A DNA stretch of 64,000 nt from the NCBI RefSeq assembly GCF_006094695.1, contig NZ_CP035103.1, forward strand, positions 1,488,001 through 1,552,000. Reading direction: 5' to 3'. This document shows positions 25,942-34,906 of this stretch, one piece after another (the first letter of the stretch is position 1; each line of letters opens with the position of its first letter). The notes beneath the pieces were generated by a model that saw only the letters and a program-made list of their open reading frames with translations, searched no databases and was not told where the DNA came from. This DNA comes from Kocuria rosea. Its GTDB lineage: Bacteria > Actinomycetota > Actinomycetes > Actinomycetales > Micrococcaceae. The position numbers and the translations under genes are program-made.

Positions 25942-26898
25942 TCAGGCCAGGACGCGGACCGCCGCGGGGAGCACGTCCACGCGCACGGGCAGCGGGCCGA
26001 GGCGCTCCCCGTCCGCGTAGACGGTGACGTCCGGGGCGTCCACGGCCACGGCGCGGACCCGTTCGATCCGCACGCTCTCCAGCGCCACGTGGCGGCCCGA
26101 GAACAGCCGGGGGAACAGGAGCAGGAACCGGGCCCGGCCCAGGGGCGCCACGGTGAACAGCTCCAGCAGCCCGTCGTCCGCCCGGGCGTCGGGCACGATC
26201 CGCAGGCCGCCCCCGATCGACGACGTGTTGGCGACGTTCAGCAGGACCCCGTCCCGGCGCTCCGTGCGGCGCCGGCTGCCGGCGTCCTCGATCTCGAGCC
26301 GGTAGTGGACGGTGCGCAGCCGCACGATCTCCACCAGGACGGCCAGCAGGTAGCGGGAGGAGCCGGCCGGGCGCAGCCACCGGTTGGCCCGCTCGTTGAC
26401 CACGGCGTCGAAGCCCGCGCACAGGGCGGTCGCGAAGCAGGACGTGCGGCCGTCCGCGAAGCGCACCCGGCCCACGTCGAGGCGGCGGTCCCGGGGGTCG
26501 TCGAGCCGGCGCAGGATCCGCCCGGCCGCGGCCACCGGGTCCCGGAGCGGCACGCGCAGGTGGCGGGCCAGGTCGTTGCCGGTCCCGCACGGCACCACGC
26601 CCAGCGGGACGTCGACGCCCTGCGCGGCGAGCTCCGCGAGCACGCCGAGGCCGGCCTGCACCATCCCGTCCCCGCCCACGACCACGAGCGCCCGGGTGGT
26701 GAGGGCGTGCGCCCGCAGCCGGTCGCGCACCAGCCCCACCAGGGTGCCGAGGTCCGCGGCGGAGAGCACCACGGCCTCGTCACCGCCGGTCCGCAGGAGC
26801 TCCGCGGCCCGGTGGGCGTCCTCGAGGGCCCGGCCGCGGCCGGCGCACGGGTTGACCGCCAGGACGAAGACGCCGCGGGACGGGCCCGGCTCAGCCAT
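25942..26898 (-). CDS. diacylglycerol/lipid kinase family protein
   Basis: 318 residues, ATG at 26898 (8-nt overlap with the fur-family stop). VLAVNPCAGRGRA and VVVGGDGMVQAGLGVL with GVVPCGTGNDLARHL are the glycine-rich nucleotide-binding motifs of the DAGK catalytic domain; a C-terminal beta-sandwich (about 160-315) follows with ANTSSIGGGLRIVPDARADDGLLELF, the substrate-side motif. It phosphorylates diacylglycerol or a related lipid alcohol for phospholipid recycling. Translationally coupled to the upstream regulator gene. Confidence 0.88.
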   Translation of the reverse strand: MAEPGPSRGVFVLAVNPCAGRGRALEDAHRAAELLRTGGDEAVVLSAADLGTLVGLVRDRLRAHALTTRALVVVGGDGMVQAGLGVLAELAAQGVDVPLGVVPCGTGNDLARHLRVPLRDPVAAAGRILRRLDDPRDRRLDVGRVRFADGRTSCFATALCAGFDAVVNERANRWLRPAGSSRYLLAVLVEIVRLRTVHYRLEIEDAGSRRRTERRDGVLLNVANTSSIGGGLRIVPDARADDGLLELFTVAPLGRARFLLLFPRLFSGRHVALESVRIERVRAVAVDAPDVTVYADGERLGPLPVRVDVLPAAVRVLA

Positions 26899-27322
26899 CG
26901 GCCCGCCGCGCCGCGCAGGCGGCGCACAGGCCGGTGATCTCGACCGTGTGGTCCACCTCGGTGAAGCCGTGGGCGGCGGCGGTGCGCCCGGCCCACTCCT
27001 CGACCGCGGGGGCCTCGAGCTCCACGGCGGCACCGCAGCGGCGGCACACCAGGTGGTGGTGGTGGTGCTCGGCGGCGCAGCGGCGGTAGATCGCCTCGCC
27101 GTCGTCGCTGCGCAGGACGTCCAGCTCGCCGAGCTCGGACATCGACTGCAGGATCCGGTAGGTCGTGGCCAGGGAGACGGAGTCGCCGCGCTCCCGCAGC
27201 AGGGCGTGCAGGTCCTGCGTGGAGATGAAGTCCTCCAGGGACGCGAGCGCCCGCGCGACGGCGCGGCGCTGCCGGGTGTTGCGGACCTCCCCGGCGCTCC
27301 CCCCGCTGGTTCTCACGCTCAC
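26891..27322 (-). CDS. Fur-family metalloregulator (probably Zur)
   Basis: 143 residues from GTG 27322, with GAGAGGA about nine nt upstream. Winged-helix (residues about 10-85: NTRQRRAVARALASLEDFISTQDLHALLRE, SLATTYRILQSM) then the dimer/metal domain with AEHHHHHLVCRRCGAAVELE and a second CAAC pair that form the structural zinc site. The His run and two CxxC pairs fit Zur/FurB, which represses zinc uptake when zinc is abundant. The target genes are not in this window. An upstream TAAGCT (27366-27361 on the reverse strand) may be the -10 box. Confidence 0.85.
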   Translation of the reverse strand: MSVRTSGGSAGEVRNTRQRRAVARALASLEDFISTQDLHALLRERGDSVSLATTYRILQSMSELGELDVLRSDDGEAIYRRCAAEHHHHHLVCRRCGAAVELEAPAVEEWAGRTAAAHGFTEVDHTVEITGLCAACAARRADG

Positions 27323-27423
27323 GCCTCGTCCTCTCGTCGCTGGTGCCCGGGCCGGGCACCAGCTTAACAAGGACCGCGCGGAACGTGCCCCGCCGGCCGG
27401 TGGGACCCGGGAGGACCCGGGGT

Positions 27424-27429
27424 TAGGGT
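27424..27429 (+). promoter_or_regulatory. -10 box of MBL hydrolase gene, leaderless
   Basis: TAGGGT ends 6 nt before ATG 27436. Confidence 0.45.
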
Positions 27430-27435
27430 GGGCCC

Positions 27436-28098
27436 ATGGAGCTCATCAAGTACACCCACTCGTGCGTGCGGCTCGAGAACGAGGGCAGGGTCCTGGTGAT
27501 CGACCCGGGCAAGTTCTCCGGACGGGAGGAGCTGGCGGAGGCCCTCGACGGGGCCGACGTCCTGCTCGTCACGCACGAGCACCCGGACCACCTCGACCCC
27601 GAGCCGGTGCACGCGCACCTCCGGGCGCACCCGGAGGTGCAGGTGTACGCCCCGGCCCCGGTGGCCGCGGGGCTCCGGGAGGCCCTGGGGGAGGGCCACG
27701 CGATCCACGACGCCGAGCCCGAGACCGTGCTGGAGCTCGAGGGCTTCACCGTGCGGACGTTCGGCGGCCAGCACGCGCTGATCCACACGCTCATCCGCAC
27801 CGTGGACAACATCGGCTACCTGGTCGAGGACACGGTCTACCACCCCGGCGACTCGCTGGTGGTCCCGCACGGGCTCTCCGCCCCCGTGCTGCTGGCGCCG
27901 ATCCACGCGCCGTGGAACAAGCTGGCGGAGGTCGTCGACTTCGTGGTGTCCGTGCGCCCCGAGCGGGTCTTCCAGATCCACGACGGCCTGCTCTCCGACA
28001 ACGGCCTCGGCGTGATCGAGGGCCAGCTCACCTCGTTCGCCGCCAAGTACGGGGCCGAGTACCGCCACCTCGCCGTCGGCGAGCGCGTCGCCCTGTAG
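27436..28098 (+). CDS. MBL-fold metal-dependent hydrolase (UlaG/YcbX-like L-ascorbate lactonase group)
   Basis: 220 residues. KYTHSCVRLENEGRVLVIDPG is the N-terminal strand pair of the beta-lactamase-fold UlaG-like group; THEHPDHLD (51-59) is the metal motif HxHxDH in slightly altered spacing; YHPGDSLVVP supplies the bridging Asp and FQIHDGLLSDNG the last His. The substrate is not predictable. It reads toward the HIT gene but is separated by 57 nt that contain the HIT ribosome site, so the two may share a transcript. Confidence 0.82.
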   Translation: MELIKYTHSCVRLENEGRVLVIDPGKFSGREELAEALDGADVLLVTHEHPDHLDPEPVHAHLRAHPEVQVYAPAPVAAGLREALGEGHAIHDAEPETVLELEGFTVRTFGGQHALIHTLIRTVDNIGYLVEDTVYHPGDSLVVPHGLSAPVLLAPIHAPWNKLAEVVDFVVSVRPERVFQIHDGLLSDNGLGVIEGQLTSFAAKYGAEYRHLAVGERVAL

Positions 28099-28155
28099 CC
28101 GCGGGACCGCCCGGCCCGCCGACCGCACCCGACCCACCACCGAAAGGGAGCACCT

Positions 28156-28584
28156 GTGAGCACCGTCTTCACGAAGATCATCGAGGGGGAGATCCCCGGC
28201 CGTTTCGTCTGGCAGGACGAGCGCTGCGTCGGCTTCCTGTCGATCGACCCGCTCGCGCAGGGCCACACGCTCGTGGTCCCGCGCGAGGAGCACGACCACT
28301 GGGTCGACCTGCCGGAGGACCTGGCGGCGCACCTGATGGTGGTCTCCCAGCGCATCGGGCGGGCCATCGACGCCGTCTGGCGGCCGGCGCGGGTGGGCCA
28401 GATGATCCAGGGCTTCGAGGTCCCGCACACCCACGTGCACGTGTGGCCGGCGGAGACGGTCGAGCAGTTCCAGTTCGTCAACGTGCTCCGCGACCCGGAC
28501 CCCGCCTGGATGGACGAGGCCGCGGAGCGGATCCGGGCCGCCCTCGTCGAGGCCGGGCACGGGTCCGCCGTGCCGCAGGCCTGA
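28156..28584 (+). CDS. HIT-family nucleotide-binding protein
   Basis: 142 residues, GTG 28156 behind GAAAGGGAG. The histidine-triad motif PHTHVHVWP (about 94-102) and the upstream AQGHTLVVPREEHDHWVDL are those of Hint-type nucleotide phosphoramidase/hydrolases. Substrate is probably AMP-linked; the cellular role in actinobacteria is undefined. It ends 12 nt from the convergent hrpA stop, with no separate terminator visible. Confidence 0.92.
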   Translation: MSTVFTKIIEGEIPGRFVWQDERCVGFLSIDPLAQGHTLVVPREEHDHWVDLPEDLAAHLMVVSQRIGRAIDAVWRPARVGQMIQGFEVPHTHVHVWPAETVEQFQFVNVLRDPDPAWMDEAAERIRAALVEAGHGSAVPQA

Positions 28585-28596
28585 CCGGCCGCCGGG

Positions 28597-31500
28597 TCAG
28601 GCCCGGGCGGCCCCGAGGGCGTCCTTGAGGGCCTTGCGGATCCGCTTCTCCGAGACGGTGTGGGCGGTGCCCAGCTCCTGGGCGAACAGCGAGACCCGCA
28701 GCTCCTCGATCATCCAGGCCACCCGGCGCAGCTCGTCCGGGACCGGGGCGTGCGGCGGCAGGGCGTCCAGCGCGGCGTCGTAGTCGTCCTCGAGCTTCTG
28801 CACGGCGAGCATCCCGACCGTGTCCCGCTGCAGGTGGCCGGCGAGCTTCTCGAGCCGCACCTCCATCGCCCGCACGTAGCGGGGCAGGTGCTGGAGCTGG
28901 TCGTAGCCGGTGGCGGCGACGAAGCCCGGGTGCACGAGGTGCTCGAGCTGGGCCTTGACGTCGTTGAGCGAGTTCACCGCGGCGAGCGAGGACGACCGCT
29001 TGAGCTGCTTGCGGATCCGGGCGGCCCCGGAGAGCACCTGCTCCACGAGCGCGGTGACCTGGAAGACGGTGTCGATGAGCTCGGCCCGCACGTGCTCGTG
29101 CAGCGCGTCGAACTCCGCCCGGGTGAAGGGGGGCTCGGGCGGCGTGAGCTTGTCGATGGCCGCGACCGTGCAGTCCGCGATGAGCTCGGTCACCGACCCG
29201 TGCGGGTTCTGCGTGAAGACCAGCTTCTCCCGGTTGTTGAGGTGCTCCAGCACGTACCGCTCGGGAGAGGGGATGCGCAGCTGCAGCAGCGTGATCACCC
29301 CGCGGCGCTGGGCGGCCCGCTGCTCGGCGGCGGAGGACAGGATGCGCACGGCCACCGTGGCCTCCCGGCCGGCGTGCCGGCTCCCCGCGGCCCGGGCACG
29401 CTCGGGCACGAGCGCCGGCCACCCGGTGATCCGCTGGCCCGCCACCGTCGTCTCCACGCTGCGCGGCAGGTCCTCCTCGGGCCACGCCGTCAGCCCCGAG
29501 CGCTCGAGCGCCGGCGGGGCCGGCGCCGCGTCCGGGGGCCGGGGCGCGGGGGAGCGCGGGCCCTTCCGGGCGGGGCCGCCGGCCGGGGCGCCGGGGGCCG
29601 CGCCGGGCACCGCGCCGAGGGACTCGGCCAGGGCGGCACGGATCTCGTCGTGCAGCTCCGCCCGGAGCGCCTCGAGGTCCTCGCCCTCGCCCAGCACCCG
29701 GTTGCGGCGGTCCCGCACCTCGAAGCGCATCCGCAGGTGGGCCGGGACGGCCTCCCAGTTCCAGGAGCCCGGCGGGACCACGTGGCCCTTGAGCCGGCGC
29801 AGGACCAGCTCCAGGGACGGCTCGAGGGCGTCGACGGCGGGGTCGAAGTCGGCGTCGAGCATCGCCACCGCCTGGCGGGCGACGTCGGGGGCGGGCACGA
29901 AGTTGCGGCGCACGGCCTTCGGCAGGGACTTGATGAGCGCGGTGACGAGCTCGGTGCGGAACCCGGGGATCTGCCACCGGAACTGCTCCGGCTCCAGCTG
30001 GTTGAGGAACAGCACGGGCACGCGCACGGTCACGCCGTCCGCCTGGTCGGAGCCCGGGGCGAACTCGTAGGCGAGGTCCAGCACCAGCTCCCCGTCCCGG
30101 GTGCGCCGGACCCACTGGCGCGGGTAGAGCGACTCGTCGTAGCCGCCGGCCTCCTCGGCGATCAGGTCCTCGGGGTCCAGGTCCAGGAGGTGCTCGTCCT
30201 GCTGGCGGGCCTTCTTCCACCACGCGTCGAAGTGCCGTGCCGAGACCACGGACTCGGGGATCCGGGCGTCGTAGAACGCGAACAGGGCCTCGTCGTCGAT
30301 CCGCAGGTCCTTGCGGCGCAGCCGGTTCTCGAGCTCCTCGACCTCGGCCAGGCGCTTGCGGTTGCGCGCCCAGAACCGGTGCCGGGTCTGCCAGTCGCCC
30401 TCCACGAGGGCGTGGCGGAGGAACAGCTCCCGCGCCAGGGCGGGGTCCACCCGCCAGAAGTTGATCCGGCGCTGGGCCACGACGGGCACGCCGTAGAGGG
30501 TGACCTTCTCGTAGGCCATCACGGATCCCTGCGCGCGGGACCAGTGGGGCTCCGAGACGCTGCGCTTGACCAGGTGCGGGGCCAGCTCCTCGGCCCACAG
30601 CGGGTCGATCGCGGCGTTGACGCGGGCCCACAGCCGGGAGGTCTCCACCAGCTCGGCGGACATGACCCAGTCGGGGGACTTCTTGAACAGGTTGGAGCCC
30701 GGGAAGACGGCGAACCGCGAGCCGCGGGCGCCCTGGTACTCCCGCTTGCGCTCGTCCTTGAGCCCGATGTGGCTGAGCAGCCCCGCCAGCAGCGAGACGT
30801 GGATCTCCCGCTCCTTCCCGGAGGGGTCCACCTCGCGGCCCTTGCCGACCCGGATGCCGACCTGCTGGCCCATCTGGCGCAGCTGGGCGTAGAGGTCCTG
30901 CCACTCCCGGATGCGCAGGAAGTTCAGGTGCTCCCGCCGGCACAGCTTCCGGAACTGCGTCGAGGAGAGCTCCTCCTGCTGCTCCTGCACGTAGCGCCAC
31001 AGCAGCAGCCAGCTCGTGAAGTCGGAGTTCTCGTCGAAGAACCGCTTGTGCAGCTCGTCCGCCTGCTGCCGCTTCTCCAGGGGGCGCTCGCGGGGGTCCT
31101 GGACGGTCAGCGCCGCCGCGAGGACCATGACCTCCCGGGCGCAGCCCCGCCGGTCCGCCTCCACGATCATCCGGCCCAGCCGCGGGTCCACCGGCAGCTG
31201 CGCCAGCTGGCGGCCCACCGGGGTGAGGGGCCCGCCGCGGGCGTCGTCGTCCCGCCCGCCCCGCGGGGACGCGCCCCGCGGCTCCTTGAGGGCGCCCAGC
31301 TCCCGGAGCAGGGCCACGCCGTCCTTGACGGCCCGGGACTCCGGCGGCTCCACGAAGGGGAAGCGCTCGATGTCCCCGGGCTCCTTGACGACCCCCACCG
31401 AGGTCATCTGCAGGATCACGGCCGCCAGGGACGTGCGCAGGATCTCGGGGTCGGTGAACTCCGGGCGGGAGAGGTAGTCCTCCTCCGAGTACAGCCGGAT

Positions 31501-32634
31501 GCAGATGCCGTCCGAGACGCGCCCGCAGCGTCCCGCCCGCTGGTTCGCCGAGGCCTGGGAGATCCGCTCGATCGGGAGGCGCTGCACCTTGGTCCGCGCC
31601 GAGTAGCGCGAGATGCGGGCCGTGCCCGGGTCGATCACGTACTTGATGCCGGGGACGGTCAGCGACGTCTCGGCCACGTTGGTGGCCAGCACGATCCGGC
31701 GGCGGCCCGACGGCGCGAACACCCGGTGCTGCTCCGCCATGGACAGCCGGCCGAACAGGGGCAGGATCTCGGCGTCGGCCAGGCCCCGGACCCGTTTCAG
31801 GGTGCCCTGCAGCGCCTCCTGGGCGTCGCGGATCTCCCGCTCGCCGGCGAAGAAGATCAGGATGTCCCCGGGCGGCTCCGCGGAGAGCTCCTCGACGGCG
31901 TCGCACACGGCGTCGATCGGGTCCCGGTCCTCGTCCTCCAGCCCGTCGCCGGCGTCCTCGGCGTCCTGGCCGCCGTCCCCGGAGCGCGGCTGGGCCAGCG
32001 GGCGCCAGCGGATCTCCACCGGGTACGTGCGGCCCGAGACCTCGATGACCGGGGCCCGCCCCGGCTCGTCGCCCTCGGTCTCCTCCGGAGCGAAGTGCCG
32101 GGCGAAGCGCTCGGGGTCGATCGTGGCCGAGGTGATGACCACCTTCAGGTCCGGGCGCCGGGGCAGGATCCGCCGGAGGTAGCCCAGCAGGAAGTCGATG
32201 TTGAGGGAGCGCTCGTGGGCCTCGTCGATGATGATCGCCGAGTACTTCTGCAGCAGGCGGTCGTGCTGGATCTCGGCGAGCAGGATGCCGTCCGTCATCA
32301 GCTTGACCCGTGAGTCCGCGCCCACCTCGGAGGTGAAGCGCACCTGGTAGCCGACCGTGCCGCCGATCTTCTCGCCGAGCTCCGAGGAGATCCGCTCCGC
32401 GACCGAGCGCGCGGCGATCCGCCTCGGCTGGGTGTGGCCGATCAGGCCGCGCTCGCCCAGGCCGAGCTCGAGGCACATCTTGGGGATCTGGGTCGTCTTG
32501 CCGGACCCGGTCTCGCCGGCGATCACGACCACCTGGTGCGCGGCGATCGCGCCCATGATGTCCTCGCGGCGCGCGGAGACCGGGAGGTTCTCGGGGTAGA
32601 CGATGGTTCGGGGGCTGCTCAGGGATGCTGACAT
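28597..32634 (-). CDS. hrpA: ATP-dependent RNA helicase HrpA
   Basis: 1345 residues, ATG at 32634. DEAH-box helicase core (about 10-560): P-loop AGETGSGKTTQIP (39-51), DEAH (IIIDEAHERSLNIDFLL), SATIDPERFARHF, and motif VI QRAGRCGR. Helicase-associated, OB-fold and the long C-terminal HrpA-specific domain (DUF3418, about 700-1340) follow. Length matches the 1300-residue bacterial HrpA. In E. coli HrpA resolves stalled ribosomes and processes mRNA. A TAGGAT box lies 9 nt before the ATG. Residues about 985-1045 form a disordered Ala/Pro-rich insert. Confidence 0.95.
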   Translation of the reverse strand: MSASLSSPRTIVYPENLPVSARREDIMGAIAAHQVVVIAGETGSGKTTQIPKMCLELGLGERGLIGHTQPRRIAARSVAERISSELGEKIGGTVGYQVRFTSEVGADSRVKLMTDGILLAEIQHDRLLQKYSAIIIDEAHERSLNIDFLLGYLRRILPRRPDLKVVITSATIDPERFARHFAPEETEGDEPGRAPVIEVSGRTYPVEIRWRPLAQPRSGDGGQDAEDAGDGLEDEDRDPIDAVCDAVEELSAEPPGDILIFFAGEREIRDAQEALQGTLKRVRGLADAEILPLFGRLSMAEQHRVFAPSGRRRIVLATNVAETSLTVPGIKYVIDPGTARISRYSARTKVQRLPIERISQASANQRAGRCGRVSDGICIRLYSEEDYLSRPEFTDPEILRTSLAAVILQMTSVGVVKEPGDIERFPFVEPPESRAVKDGVALLRELGALKEPRGASPRGGRDDDARGGPLTPVGRQLAQLPVDPRLGRMIVEADRRGCAREVMVLAAALTVQDPRERPLEKRQQADELHKRFFDENSDFTSWLLLWRYVQEQQEELSSTQFRKLCRREHLNFLRIREWQDLYAQLRQMGQQVGIRVGKGREVDPSGKEREIHVSLLAGLLSHIGLKDERKREYQGARGSRFAVFPGSNLFKKSPDWVMSAELVETSRLWARVNAAIDPLWAEELAPHLVKRSVSEPHWSRAQGSVMAYEKVTLYGVPVVAQRRINFWRVDPALARELFLRHALVEGDWQTRHRFWARNRKRLAEVEELENRLRRKDLRIDDEALFAFYDARIPESVVSARHFDAWWKKARQQDEHLLDLDPEDLIAEEAGGYDESLYPRQWVRRTRDGELVLDLAYEFAPGSDQADGVTVRVPVLFLNQLEPEQFRWQIPGFRTELVTALIKSLPKAVRRNFVPAPDVARQAVAMLDADFDPAVDALEPSLELVLRRLKGHVVPPGSWNWEAVPAHLRMRFEVRDRRNRVLGEGEDLEALRAELHDEIRAALAESLGAVPGAAPGAPAGGPARKGPRSPAPRPPDAAPAPPALERSGLTAWPEEDLPRSVETTVAGQRITGWPALVPERARAAGSRHAGREATVAVRILSSAAEQRAAQRRGVITLLQLRIPSPERYVLEHLNNREKLVFTQNPHGSVTELIADCTVAAIDKLTPPEPPFTRAEFDALHEHVRAELIDTVFQVTALVEQVLSGAARIRKQLKRSSSLAAVNSLNDVKAQLEHLVHPGFVAATGYDQLQHLPRYVRAMEVRLEKLAGHLQRDTVGMLAVQKLEDDYDAALDALPPHAPVPDELRRVAWMIEELRVSLFAQELGTAHTVSEKRIRKALKDALGAARA

Positions 32635-32643
32635 GACCCCCCG

Positions 32644-32649
32644 ATCCTA
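32644..32649 (-). promoter_or_regulatory. -10 box of hrpA
   Basis: TAGGAT on the reverse strand ends 9 nt before the ATG at 32634; near-leaderless transcript expected. Confidence 0.45.
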
Positions 32650-32732
32650 CCGGGGACGCGGGCCGCGGAGGGCCCGGTCCCGGTGGACGATCGGGCACCG
32701 CCGACACGCCGTCGGAGCCGTTATGTCACCAC

Positions 32733-32757
32733 TTGTGAGCTGCCTCTCATTTTGTGA
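32733..32757. promoter_or_regulatory. direct repeat TTGTGA upstream of the ABC operon
   Basis: Two TTGTGA hexamers (32733-32738 and 32752-32757) are spaced 19 nt start to start, about two helical turns, in an unusually AT-rich patch. TAATAT (32770-32775) could be the -10 box. This looks like a binding site for a regulator of the importer operon. Confidence 0.35.
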
Positions 32758-32808
32758 CCGAACGGAAGGTAATATCGCTGACACCACTCGTTCCCGAAAG
32801 GACCCACC

Positions 32809-33813
32809 ATGAAGCGACTGTTCCCGATGACGGCGGCCCTCGCCTCCACCGCCCTGCTGCTCACGGCCTGCGGCGGCTCCGACACCGAGCCCGCCGGCGG
32901 CGGGGGCGGCGGCGAGGCCGCCGAGGAGGCCACCGTCGGGATCAGCCAGTTCGTGGAGCACCCCTCGCTCGACTCCGCCCGGGAGGGCTTCCTCGCCGCG
33001 CTCGAGGAGGGCGGCTACACGGAGGGGGAGAACCTCACCGTCGACCTCCAGAACGCCTCCGGGGATCAGGGCACCTCCACCAGCATCGCCTCCAACATGG
33101 CGTCCTCCGACGCGGACCTCGTCCTGGCGATCGCGACGCCGTCCGCCCAGGGCCTGGCCCAGTCGGTCACCGACCGCCCGGTGCTGTTCACGGCCGTCAC
33201 CGACCCGGTCGAGGCCGGGCTGGTCGACTCCCTCGAGAGCCCCGGCGGCAACGTCACCGGGACCACCGACATGAACCCGGTTGCCGAGCAGATCGCGCTG
33301 ATCAAGCAGCTCGACCCGGCGGCGGAGTCCGTGGGCATCATCTACAGCTCGGGCGAGACCAACTCCCAGGTCCAGGTGGACCTCGCGAAGGAGGCCGCCG
33401 CGGAGGAGGGGCTGGAGGTCGTCGAGAAGTCGGTGACCAACACCTCCGAGGTGGCCCAGGCCGCCGAGTCCCTGGACACCGACGCCATCTACGTGCCCAC
33501 CGACAACAAGGTGGTCTCCGGCCTCGAGGCCGTGATCTCCGCCGCCGAGTCCAAGAAGATCCCCCTCATCGCCGGCGAGGGCGACTCCGTGGAGCGCGGC
33601 GCCCTCATCACCCAGGGCCTGGACTACGAGCAGCTCGGCCGCCAGACCGGCGAGATGGCCGTGCGCATCCTCAAGGAGGGCGGGGACCCCGCCTCCATGC
33701 CCGTCGAGTCCCAGGAGGACACGCAGCTGATCATCAACCTGCAGGCCGCCGAGCGGATGGGCGTGGAGGTCCCCCAGGAGCTCCAGGACTCCGCCGACCA
33801 GGTCATCGAGTAG
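32809..33813 (+). CDS. ABC importer substrate-binding lipoprotein (TrpX-type)
   Basis: 334 residues, ATG 32809 behind GAAAGGAC. Type II signal peptide with lipobox LLTAC (lipid on Cys20), then a Gly/Glu-rich linker (22-41). The mature part shows the ABC_sub_bind family motifs: VGISQFVEHPSLDSAREGF, LQNASGDQGTSTSIASNM, RPVLFTAVTDPVEAGLV, and SVGIIYSSGETNSQ. Relatives with this permease/ATPase arrangement (TrpXYZ, and similar systems of unknown cargo) import aromatic amino acids in streptococci; the ligand here is unproven. First gene of a three-gene operon; a hairpin follows it. Confidence 0.88.
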   Translation: MKRLFPMTAALASTALLLTACGGSDTEPAGGGGGGEAAEEATVGISQFVEHPSLDSAREGFLAALEEGGYTEGENLTVDLQNASGDQGTSTSIASNMASSDADLVLAIATPSAQGLAQSVTDRPVLFTAVTDPVEAGLVDSLESPGGNVTGTTDMNPVAEQIALIKQLDPAAESVGIIYSSGETNSQVQVDLAKEAAAEEGLEVVEKSVTNTSEVAQAAESLDTDAIYVPTDNKVVSGLEAVISAAESKKIPLIAGEGDSVERGALITQGLDYEQLGRQTGEMAVRILKEGGDPASMPVESQEDTQLIINLQAAERMGVEVPQELQDSADQVIE

Positions 33814-33833
33814 TCCCGGGCGGCCGGGACGGC

Positions 33834-33862
33834 GCCGGCGTCCGGAGACCCCGGACGCCGGC
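33834..33862 (+). terminator. intercistronic hairpin after the binding-protein gene
   Basis: 12-bp stem (33834-33845/33851-33862), 5-nt loop. Such hairpins often give the binding protein more mRNA than the downstream membrane genes. Confidence 0.55.
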
Positions 33863-33964
33863 CCGCCCGGCCCCCGCCCCCGCGGCACCCCTCCGACGGA
33901 GGACGCGCCCGCCCGATCGGCGGACGGCCCCCGTCTCCCACCAACCAGAACGGATCCAGCAGAA

Positions 33965-34903
33965 GTGATAGCCGGTATCGAACTCGGACTGCTCTACGCG
34001 GTCATGGCGCTGGGCGTCTACCTCACGTTCCGGGTGCTCGACTTCCCCGACCTGACGGTCGACCAGTCCTTCACCACGGGCGCCGCCACCACGGCGATGA
34101 TCATCCTCGGCGGCGGCAGCCCCTGGCTCGCCACCGCCGCCGGTTTCCTGACCGGTGCGCTCGCCGGGCTCATCACGGGCCTGCTCCACACCAAGGCCCA
34201 CATCAACGGGCTGCTCGCGGGCATCCTCACCATGACCGCGCTCTACTCCATCAACCTGCGCGTCATGGACGGGCGCGCGAACCTGTCGCTGCTGCGCGAG
34301 GACACGGTCTTCACCCCGCTGGCCGAGATGGGCGTGCAGGGGACGTGGATCGGCATCGCCCTGTTCCTGCTCGGGGTGGCCGTGGTCAAGGTCCTCCTCG
34401 ACTGGTTCCTCTACACGGACGCCGGCCTCGCCATGCAGGCCACCGGCGACAACCCGGAGATGATCCGCTCCTTCGGCGTGAACACGGACCACCAGAAGAT
34501 GCTGGGCCTGTGCCTGTCCAACGGGCTCGTGGGCCTCGCCGGGTCCCTCGTGGCCCAGTACCAGGGCTTCGCCGACATCGGCATGGGCATCGGCCTCATC
34601 GTCGTCGGCCTCGCCTCCGTGATCCTCGGCCAGGGGCTCTTCGGCTCGCGCACGGTGGTGATGGCGACCCTCGCCGTCGTCCTCGGCTCGGTCGTCTACC
34701 GTCTGGTCATCACCGTGGCCCTGCAGGCGGGCCTCAACCCGTCCGACATGAAGCTGATCTCCGCGGTCCTCGTGGTGGCCGCGCTCGTGGTGCCCCAGCT
34801 GCAGTTCTTCCGGCGCCGCAGGGAGCGGCACCTGGCGAGCGAGGCGGCGCGGCTCGTCGACGACCTCACCGACACCCCCGCGACCACGAAGGCAGGTGCC
34901 TGA
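33965..34903 (+). CDS. ABC importer permease (branched-chain type 2 permease family)
   Basis: 312 residues from GTG 33965. About eight membrane helices starting IELGLLYAVMALGVYLTFRVLDFPDLTVDQSF, with the coupling-helix region ATGDNPEMIRSFGVNTDHQKMLGLCLSNGLVGLAGSLVAQYQG that is highly conserved in LivH/TrpY-type permeases. The C-terminal 35 residues are charged and cytoplasmic. It acts with the adjacent ATPase (3-nt gap). Confidence 0.92.
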   Translation: MIAGIELGLLYAVMALGVYLTFRVLDFPDLTVDQSFTTGAATTAMIILGGGSPWLATAAGFLTGALAGLITGLLHTKAHINGLLAGILTMTALYSINLRVMDGRANLSLLREDTVFTPLAEMGVQGTWIGIALFLLGVAVVKVLLDWFLYTDAGLAMQATGDNPEMIRSFGVNTDHQKMLGLCLSNGLVGLAGSLVAQYQGFADIGMGIGLIVVGLASVILGQGLFGSRTVVMATLAVVLGSVVYRLVITVALQAGLNPSDMKLISAVLVVAALVVPQLQFFRRRRERHLASEAARLVDDLTDTPATTKAGA

Positions 34904-34906
34904 GCC

